Below are positions 19,637 through 25,214 of a stretch of DNA of 54,884 bases, piece after piece; the first letter of the stretch is position 1; every line of letters starts with the position of its first letter. The stretch is from assembly GCA_016284045.1 (NCBI GenBank), contig JAEEOB010000171.1, positions 1 through 54,884 on the forward strand, written 5' to 3'. A program made the translations under genes and the position numbers. The notes under the pieces are model-generated. The model was given only the letters and a program-made list of their open reading frames with translations, searched no databases and was not told the origin of the DNA. Origin of the DNA: Bacteroidaceae bacterium. GTDB lineage: Bacteria; Bacteroidota; Bacteroidia; Bacteroidales; Bacteroidaceae.

Positions 19637-19676
19637 CTCAAATATTTGAGTTTTTCACACCTTTTATGTATTTTTG
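19637..19676 (+). promoter_or_regulatory. dgt promoter overlapped by a palindrome
   Basis: TTTG (19645-19648), 20-nt spacer, TATTTTTG (19669-19676). The -33 element is the right arm of a perfect 14-bp palindrome CTCAAATATTTGAG (19637-19650), placed between the two divergent promoters where a dimeric regulator could act on both dut and dgt. Confidence 0.6.
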
Positions 19677-19695
19677 CATATAATTTAGGCTTATA

Positions 19696-19730
19696 ATAGT
19701 TTTTAGTTGTTAGTTTTTAGTTGTTAGTTT
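19696..19730. repeat. Heptamer array (TTAGTTG/TTAGTTT)
   Basis: Five 7-nt steps, alternating TTAGTTG and TTAGTTT after one ATAGTTT, in the dgt leader. The same heptamer words form the array at 6661. Confidence 0.85.
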
Positions 19731-19758
19731 TTCAGACATACATGAAGAAATTCCCTAC

Positions 19759-21108
19759 ATGGACAAACAATCCTCAACATTCAACAACATGGACTGGAAT
19801 CGACTTATATCCAATAAGCGGTTAGGTCAGGAAGAGCTTCATTACGACCGCCGTGACGACCGCACGGAGTTCAGGCGAGACTACGACCGTCTGATTTTCT
19901 CAGCCCCTTTCCGCCGTCTGCAGAACAAGACCCAGGTGTTTCCACTTCCTGGCAGCATATTCGTCCACAACCGTCTGACGCACTCCCTGGAAGTTGCGAG
20001 CGTAGGTCGTTCTCTAGGTGACGACGTGTCGCGTCAGCTGACCTCACTTCATCCCGAACTTTCAGACTCACACATAGGCGAAATCGGCAGCATTGTAAGC
20101 GCAGCTTGTCTTGCCCACGATTTAGGGAATCCTCCTTTTGGTCATTCCGGTGAGCGTTCGATCGCCGCTTATTTCAGCGAAGGAAACGGAAAGCAATGGG
20201 AAGGTGAACTGAAATCATCCGAATGGACAGACCTGACTCGTTTCGACGGTAACGCAAATGCGTTCCGTATTCTGACCCATCAGTTCAAAGGTCGTCGTCC
20301 CGGCGGATTCGTGATGACCTATTCCACGTTGGCTTCCATCGTGAAATATCCCTACCCTTCTTCTGAATCCGGTAAGAAGCAGAAATTCGGTTTTTTTCAG
20401 AGTGAACAAGCCACCTTCCACAAGATAGCCGATGAACTGGGCATTCTTCAGACAGATGAAAACCGTTGGTGCCGCCATCCTTTGGTTTATTTAGTTGAGG
20501 CATCCGACGACATCTGTTATGAAATCATGGACATAGAGGATGCCCACAAGCTGGGCATTCTGAGTACAGATGAGACCAAAAGTCTGTTATTGGGTTTTGT
20601 TGCCCCATCGAAACGTTCCCACACAGAGGAGGTAATGTCAAAAGTAAACGATGTGAACGAGCAAATAGCTTATCTCCGTTCTTGCGCAATTGGAGTGCTT
20701 GTGCGAGAATGTGTACGAGTCTTTGTTGATAGCGAAGAAGAGATACTCAGCGGCATGTTCGATGGCTCTTTAATCAATCATGTGCCAGACTCTGTGCTTG
20801 AGGCTTACAAGACCTGTGAGCGGGTGTCTGTGAGTAAGATATACAAAAACAAGAATGTTCTCGACATCGAATTGTCGGGCTATAAGATTATCTCCCAGCT
20901 GATTGATTTATTTGTTGATGCGGTGATGACCCCAAACCGCGCTTATTCCAAGTTGCTTCTCGACCGTGTGTCTGCACAGTACGATGTTCATGCCAACTCA
21001 GCCTACGAACGTTTGATGGCTGTTGTGGATTACGTTTCCGGCATGACCGATGTCTATGCACTCGACCTTTACAGGAAAATCAATGGTGAATCGATTCCTG
21101 TTATCTAA
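19759..21108 (+). CDS. dgt: Deoxyguanosinetriphosphate triphosphohydrolase
   Basis: HD-domain hydrolase that removes tripolyphosphate from dGTP (and in many species other dNTPs). Motifs: HNRLTHSLEVASVGR (His75), CLAHDLGNPPFGHSGE (His120-Asp121, catalytic His126), and the late EASDDICYEIMDIEDAHK with the fourth metal ligand. Also typical are DRTEFRRDYDRLIFSAPFRRLQNKTQV at the N-terminus and RFDGNANAFRIL. 449 residues is the normal length. It diverges from dut, so two enzymes that trim the dNTP pool share one control region. Confidence 0.94.
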   Translation: MDKQSSTFNNMDWNRLISNKRLGQEELHYDRRDDRTEFRRDYDRLIFSAPFRRLQNKTQVFPLPGSIFVHNRLTHSLEVASVGRSLGDDVSRQLTSLHPELSDSHIGEIGSIVSAACLAHDLGNPPFGHSGERSIAAYFSEGNGKQWEGELKSSEWTDLTRFDGNANAFRILTHQFKGRRPGGFVMTYSTLASIVKYPYPSSESGKKQKFGFFQSEQATFHKIADELGILQTDENRWCRHPLVYLVEASDDICYEIMDIEDAHKLGILSTDETKSLLLGFVAPSKRSHTEEVMSKVNDVNEQIAYLRSCAIGVLVRECVRVFVDSEEEILSGMFDGSLINHVPDSVLEAYKTCERVSVSKIYKNKNVLDIELSGYKIISQLIDLFVDAVMTPNRAYSKLLLDRVSAQYDVHANSAYERLMAVVDYVSGMTDVYALDLYRKINGESIPVI

Positions 21109-21140
21109 TGAGTTTTTTGAGCTCACAAGGATAAAAAGTG

Positions 21141-21179
21141 AAACAGAAAAAGCGGACGTATTGTCCGCTTTTTCTGTTT
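21141..21179. terminator. Bidirectional terminator
   Basis: 17-bp perfect stem with 5-nt loop GTATT; core AAAGCGGAC/GTCCGCTTT. It lies between dgt (+) and the convergent acyltransferase gene (-) and reads well both ways. Confidence 0.9.
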
Positions 21180-21197
21180 ATCGATAAGATAGATGTA

Positions 21198-22271
21198 TTA
21201 TTCTTTGTCGCTGATGACGATGTTGGCTCCACTGGTGATTTTGATGAGTTCGGGATGCTCTTTGGCGAACGACTCGATATGACGTACATACTTGTCGTCG
21301 ATGATTTCATTGATAGTGATGAGAATTCCCGTCTCCTCGACATCTCCGAATCCGTAGTTGATAGCTGTTCCGAAGAGTTTCATTGTCGGTGAGAGGCTCA
21401 TGTAAGCATTGACGAGCGGCGGGATGTTAAGACCATATTTCCGCACCTCACGGTTGAGGATTTTATAGTCGTCCTTAAAGTTGTCCTCGGTGAATATAGC
21501 CTCAAACTCCTTGGGGTCGTGCTCCAGCTCAAGCGGACATTCGGGAATGATGAGCTTTTCTTTGTCCTCGAAATGTTTTTTGAGGAAATACAGAATCATG
21601 TCGCGACATCTTCTGTTGTAGGAAGGATACATTGTCATCTTTCCGAAGAAATACTTGACGTTGGGCATGATGATGGTAAGCGCTCCAAGTCCGTCCCATA
21701 GGTTGTCGAGCGCGAAGATAGCCTTATTGCTTGTGCGTGTTGACTGGTAATCCAGGCTGACGAATGAACGTCCGAGCTCGATGGTATATGGCATGTATTC
21801 CTTCAAGAACTTGTCGCTGAACTCAAACATGTGTCCAGTGGCAAGCAGCGGTTTCCCGTGCTCATCCATCTTGATGTCTGTGCCAAGGATGTATCTGTAT
21901 CCACCAATGATTTTCTCGTTCTCCGGATCCCAGACGATGAGTTGCTTATAGGGGTCATCCATCGTATCGAACTCATCGAGGTCGAGGGGTTCTCCGGTTC
22001 CCCCACCAGCAGCCCGGAATACGATTTCCCGCAGCCTTCCGATTTCCCGCAACACATTGGGCGAGTCCTGCCAAGTACAAATATAAATCTCATTGTTGCT
22101 TCTGTTCGTCGCACGGAGCTTCTTCTCCTCCGTGAGCTCAGCCTTCAGGATGTTAACCGGCACAGGTGATATGATATCATCAAACTTTCCATACCACGGC
22201 GGCAGCACGGGTCCGTTAGCCTGCTGTGCAGCACCACAAACATCTCCACCGCAATTTTCTTTTTCCAACAT
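21198..22271 (-). CDS. glsB: GNAT-type N-acyltransferase, probable glycine-lipid synthase GlsB
   Basis: 357 residues of the OlsB/GlsB-like acyltransferase group often labelled haemolysin. Visible signatures: YICTWQDSPNVLREIGRLREIVFRAAGGG, EFDTMDDPYKQLIVWDPENEKIIGGYRY, YTIELGRSFVSLDYQ, and ALDNLWDGLGAL. In Bacteroides, GlsB attaches a 3-hydroxy fatty acid to the amino group of glycine, the first step to N-acyl-glycine lipids. The partner O-acyltransferase lies directly upstream (22456-23313), which supports the call. It is probably a peripheral membrane enzyme. A family C repeat separates the two genes. Confidence 0.75.
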   Translation of the reverse strand: MLEKENCGGDVCGAAQQANGPVLPPWYGKFDDIISPVPVNILKAELTEEKKLRATNRSNNEIYICTWQDSPNVLREIGRLREIVFRAAGGGTGEPLDLDEFDTMDDPYKQLIVWDPENEKIIGGYRYILGTDIKMDEHGKPLLATGHMFEFSDKFLKEYMPYTIELGRSFVSLDYQSTRTSNKAIFALDNLWDGLGALTIIMPNVKYFFGKMTMYPSYNRRCRDMILYFLKKHFEDKEKLIIPECPLELEHDPKEFEAIFTEDNFKDDYKILNREVRKYGLNIPPLVNAYMSLSPTMKLFGTAINYGFGDVEETGILITINEIIDDKYVRHIESFAKEHPELIKITSGANIVISDKE

Positions 22272-22282
22272 ATTTTATATAT

Positions 22283-22388
22283 AGTGAAAAGTGAAACCTT
22301 GAATCAGCTAGAGCTTATCCGAACTTGCTCGATAATTGCCTAGTCGTAACAAGGTTCTTCGAAGTGAAAAGTGAAAAGTGAAAAGTAA
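22283..22388. repeat. Dispersed element family C, copy 1, inside a GTGAAAA heptamer array
   Basis: A core of about 70 nt (22295-22360) bounded by AACCTTG and CAAGGTT arms, flanked on both sides by GTGAAAA heptamers (two before, three after). It aligns column for column, without gaps, with the copy at 48975. It lies between glsA and glsB. Confidence 0.85.
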
Positions 22389-22455
22389 ATATACCCCACG
22401 TTTTTCACCATTGCTTCATTATCAACAAATTAAAAATAATCCCAGGCAAATCACC

Positions 22456-23313
22456 TCAAAGTTCATAAACCTTGTCCTGTACCCACTGTGCCCACTGCGC
22501 TGGGTTTCTAGATTTATCGGTAAACGTCTGCCATGGGATTGGTTCTCCAAAAGTGACCTTAAAATGCTTTCCCACGTTCTTATACATCTCATCTACCAAA
22601 TAAAGCATAGCGAAGTTGAATTTAAGCTTGTGCTTCAGGCAGAATCTAGCAATATTATAGAACTTATCAGAGTTATGTCCTGAGAAATGCACAGGAATGA
22701 CATCTCTTTGATACTGAATGCTCTTAGTAATGAACGTTTTTTTCCATGGTAGGTCTCTAATAGTTCCGTCGTCCTGTTTTCTGGAACAAAGCCCCGCCGG
22801 GAACATCAGCACATTGTTTTCACCCTGAAACGCCGCCTCAACCATTTTTGGGAAATCCCGGCTCTGGTTACCAGTCTTGTTGATTGGAACACAGAGTGGT
22901 GCAAGTCCTTTCAGGTTCATGAGCAGGTCGTTGACGAGATATTTCATCTTGCTGTCGTATTTATGGCAGATAAGTTTTCCAAGTGCTACTCCATCTGCTC
23001 CACCGAGGGGATGGTTGGATACGATGGTGAAAAATCGTCCTCCCTCGTTAGTTGGCAGTTCTTCTAGTCCTTCAACTTCCATGTCCATCTCCAGATAATC
23101 GACACACTCATCAAGGAAATCGACGCCGTATTTTCCAGCCGCCCTGCCCAAAAGGAATCTGTTAACCTCATCCTGATGCAGAGTCTTCTTCAGCCACCTT
23201 TTCACGAACCACGGAATAAATTTAGCTTTTTTGCCTGCTTTATCCTTCAATATCTGGTCAACATCAATCTTCTGCTGTTTTTCGTGTTGCAGTGGGGTTT
23301 CTTCTTGTTCCAT
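22456..23313 (-). CDS. glsA: PlsC-like O-acyltransferase, probable GlsA
   Basis: 285 residues from ATG 23313; the frame is open further upstream, but the promoter at 23338-23345 lies inside that extension. Acyltransferase motif I reads VSNHPLGGADGVALG (His and Asp catalytic pair), with further blocks VLMFPAGLCSRK and VIPVHFSGHNSDKFY. The N-terminus is charged and lacks a signal peptide. In Bacteroides the corresponding gene adds the second fatty acid to N-acylated glycine. Adjacent to the N-acyltransferase on the same strand. Confidence 0.75.
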   Translation of the reverse strand: MEQEETPLQHEKQQKIDVDQILKDKAGKKAKFIPWFVKRWLKKTLHQDEVNRFLLGRAAGKYGVDFLDECVDYLEMDMEVEGLEELPTNEGGRFFTIVSNHPLGGADGVALGKLICHKYDSKMKYLVNDLLMNLKGLAPLCVPINKTGNQSRDFPKMVEAAFQGENNVLMFPAGLCSRKQDDGTIRDLPWKKTFITKSIQYQRDVIPVHFSGHNSDKFYNIARFCLKHKLKFNFAMLYLVDEMYKNVGKHFKVTFGEPIPWQTFTDKSRNPAQWAQWVQDKVYEL

Positions 23314-23337
23314 ACGTACAGAATCTGAAATATGTTG

Positions 23338-23345
23338 CAAATTTA
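23338..23345 (-). promoter_or_regulatory. -7 element (TAAATTTG) of the acyltransferase pair
   Basis: Minus-strand TAAATTTG, 24 nt upstream of the start at 23313; this fixes the start choice. Confidence 0.65.
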
Positions 23346-23420
23346 GCAAATAATTTACATTTATCGGTATAATTCCGTAAATAAAATAAAAAAACAAAGA
23401 ATATTTAACGAAAGTTTTTA

Positions 23421-23448
23421 ATTTACTAATTCCGATTTACTATTTATT
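23421..23448. repeat. Short heptamer array ending ATTTATT
   Basis: ATTTACT, AATTCCG, ATTTACT, ATTTATT, then CAAG, which starts the family B head. The same ATTTATT-CAAG junction occurs at 51882-51892. Confidence 0.7.
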
Positions 23449-23588
23449 CAAGTTTCTGAAGTAAAAAAGGAAGCCGAGTTAATTTTATGATTTAATTATG
23501 TAAGATGTAAGATTTATGCAAGTGGTTCGGAATTTAAAATGGGAGTTAACGAGCTTGAGGCTCGTGGACGATAGTTTTGCCAATGATA
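23449..23588 (+). repeat. Dispersed element family B, copy 4
   Basis: Head CAAGTTTCTGAAGTAAAAAA as in copy 1, about 65 nt of unrelated AT-rich sequence, then GGGAGTTAACGAGCTTGAGGCTCGT, whose stem differs from copy 1 by C-G changed to T-G, and GGACGATAGTTTTGCCAATG. It fills most of the 400-bp spacer between glsA and recO; I see no gene there. Confidence 0.75.
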
Positions 23589-23714
23589 AATCGACATTAG
23601 AATCACTCAAAATAAAACAGAATTTAATAATTGTCAGCTTTTTCAAAAACTTGCAAAAGTTGAATTAAGCTTATGGGGGATTTAATTGTAATGGAAGATG
23701 ATAAGATAGTCCGG

Positions 23715-24443
23715 TTAAGAGAGTGCATCAGCATAGACGGCAATAGATTTCAGGGTGTGGAAGTCGGGTACATGCAGGCGGTAATATTCATTGATGACCT
23801 CAAGAGTCCTCAGGCGCTGTTGTCTTGTGAAGCGGAAAAGCCGCATGTTACGATAGTTCATTCGCAGCATCAGTTGCAAAGCGGTAGCCTCCTGTCCTAC
23901 CAGCCTGTATTCATGTGTAGGCATCACATCATAAGGTTCAGCAGCCAAAAGGTCGTAGAATGGTGCAGCCTGTCCCTTCCTCTTCACCGGCTCGATTCCA
24001 AGGAACTTCAGCAGTGAGACGGCAAATGCAATATGGAAATTTGCGATGTTACTTACGCTATTGTCAAGAAGTATAAGCGACTGCTCCACAAATTGGTAGA
24101 GAGGTTCATCAGGCTGTTCTCCCCACAGAGCGCCACAAAGGAGTTCATCGATGAACATAGCCACCATCGTTTTCAAGGGGTTATAAGGCAAATCAGCAAA
24201 ATTGAGATAAACCCTACTGTCTTTTGGTCTAGGCATATTGTTTTTTCCTTTCATCTCGGCATCAAATTCAACGAGTGCCAGTGGTCTCCACATCACCCTC
24301 ATGGACTTGTGCTTCGACTTCGCCGATCCTTCAGGAATGGCAAAGGACATCCTTCCGTGCTCTTTTGTGAACACGTCGGCAATACGCATACGGTCGTTGT
24401 ATTTCACAATCCGCAATACAATGGCATGCAACCGCTCAATCAT
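23715..24443 (-). CDS. recO: DNA repair protein RecO
   Basis: 242 residues. N-terminal OB-fold (about 1-80: MIERLHAIVLRIVKYNDRMRIADVFTKEHGRMSFAIPE), then the helical RecO domain. It loads RecA onto SSB-coated single-stranded DNA together with RecR. The zinc-finger cysteines of some RecO proteins are absent, as in relatives. The ATG lies only 4 nt after its -7 element, so the mRNA is probably leaderless. Confidence 0.9.
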   Translation of the reverse strand: MIERLHAIVLRIVKYNDRMRIADVFTKEHGRMSFAIPEGSAKSKHKSMRVMWRPLALVEFDAEMKGKNNMPRPKDSRVYLNFADLPYNPLKTMVAMFIDELLCGALWGEQPDEPLYQFVEQSLILLDNSVSNIANFHIAFAVSLLKFLGIEPVKRKGQAAPFYDLLAAEPYDVMPTHEYRLVGQEATALQLMLRMNYRNMRLFRFTRQQRLRTLEVINEYYRLHVPDFHTLKSIAVYADALS

Positions 24444-24447
24444 GTTG

Positions 24448-24455
24448 CAAAAATA
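24448..24455 (-). promoter_or_regulatory. -7 element (TATTTTTG) abutting the recO start
   Basis: Minus-strand TATTTTTG followed by CAAC and then the recO ATG. Transcription from this element would start at or within a base or two of the start codon. Confidence 0.65.
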
Positions 24456-24461
24456 CGAATT

Positions 24462-24545
24462 ATTTACGATTTACGATTTACCTTTTAACATTTACCGTTT
24501 AACATTTAACATTTATCATTTACCATTTACTATTTACTATTTATT
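24462..24545. repeat. Heptamer array, 12 units of ATTTAnn
   Basis: Twelve consecutive 7-nt words: ATTTACG twice, ATTTACC, TTTTAAC, ATTTACC, GTTTAAC, ATTTAAC, ATTTATC, ATTTACC, ATTTACT twice, and ATTTATT as the last. It lies between the divergent recO and tRNA-Glu/rpsT promoters. Confidence 0.9.
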
Positions 24546-24668
24546 TGGCTATTGGTAAATTTTATTTTTTTTTGAAGATGAGAAGATGAGATTACATTCA
24601 TTTTCTGTATGGAAAACGTTGGTAAAAGACAAAAAACGGTCGTAGTATGAAAAAAAAGTGGAAAAAGT

Positions 24669-24699
24669 TTTGCTATTCGGTTAAAAGTTCGTACCTTTG
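24669..24699 (+). promoter_or_regulatory. Promoter of tRNA-Glu and rpsT
   Basis: TTTG (24669-24672), 19-nt spacer, TACCTTTG (24692-24699): exact consensus. Predicted start near 24704, about 48 nt before the tRNA. Confidence 0.85.
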
Positions 24700-24751
24700 C
24701 ACCCGCAAATGAGCTTAAGAGTTATTTTTTCGTTCATTCGCTAATAGGTTT

Positions 24752-24823
24752 GGCCCGTTCGTCTATCGGCTAGGACGAGAGATTTTCATTCTCTAAAGAG
24801 GAGTTCGACTCTCCTACGGGCTA
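24752..24823 (+). tRNA. tRNA-Glu (anticodon UUC)
   Basis: 72-nt cloverleaf: acceptor GGCCCGT/ACGGGCT (first pair G-U), D arm GTCT/GGAC with loop ATCGGCTA, anticodon stem AGAGA/TCTCT with loop TTTTCAT (anticodon TTC), 4-nt variable region, T arm AGGAG/CTCCT with loop TTCGACT, discriminator A. The CCA end is not encoded (ACCC follows). Confidence 0.96.
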
Positions 24824-24828
24824 CCCAC

Positions 24829-24882
24829 GGGAAGATTGGTGCGAGGTCAAAGAGCCATACCACATCGCACTTCCCTTTTTTT
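24829..24882 (+). terminator. Bulged hairpin with T7 between tRNA-Glu and rpsT
   Basis: GGGAA/TTCCC and GTGCGA/TCGCAC stack into an 11-bp stem with a 5-nt bulge and a 20-nt apical loop, followed by seven T. It ends 28 nt before the rpsT start, so it is either the tRNA terminator with read-through or a leader attenuator for rpsT. Confidence 0.75.
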
Positions 24883-24910
24883 ATTCACTTAAAAAAAACA
24901 AACAGAAAAA

Positions 24911-25162
24911 ATGGCAAATCACAAATCCGCGCTTAAGCGCATCCGTCAGAATCAGAAACGCAAGTTGCACAACCACTATTACGCAAAGACCATGCGTAAC
25001 GCACTCCGCGACTTCCGCAAGTGTGAGGACAAGGCCGAGGCACAGGAGCGTTTCCCGAAACTGCAGAAAATGCTGGACAAGCTGGCAAAGAGAAATGTAA
25101 TCCACTGGAAAAAGGCAGCCAACCTGAAATCAGGTGCCGCAAAGCTCATTGCAAAGCTTTAA
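24911..25162 (+). CDS. rpsT: 30S ribosomal protein S20
   Basis: 83 residues, very basic, with the S20 signature [21 protein letters not shown] and the long helical bundle typical of the family. It binds 16S rRNA early in 30S assembly. It follows tRNA-Glu with a terminator-like hairpin between, and ends at a strong terminator. No other plausible start. Confidence 0.97.
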   Translation: MANHKSALKRIRQNQKRKLHNHYYAKTMRNALRDFRKCEDKAEAQERFPKLQKMLDKLAKRNVIHWKKAANLKSGAAKLIAKL

Positions 25163-25185
25163 TTTTCTTGGAGGCAAATCATAAA

Positions 25186-25214
25186 AGAGGGTGTAATTAC
25201 ACCCTCTTTTTTTT
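25186..25214. terminator. Terminator after rpsT
   Basis: Palindromic AGAGGGTGTAATTACACCCTCT (11-bp arms with effectively no loop, in practice a 9-bp stem with AATT at the tip) and eight T. The T-tract overlaps the stop codon of the convergent GH92 gene. Confidence 0.9.

Noticed and set aside
22341..22356. 14-nt match (AGTCGTAACAAGGT) to the conserved 3' end of 16S rRNA in family C copy 1
   Set aside because: Neighbouring bases do not match 16S rRNA, and copy 2 differs inside the match; it is part of a different structured repeat.
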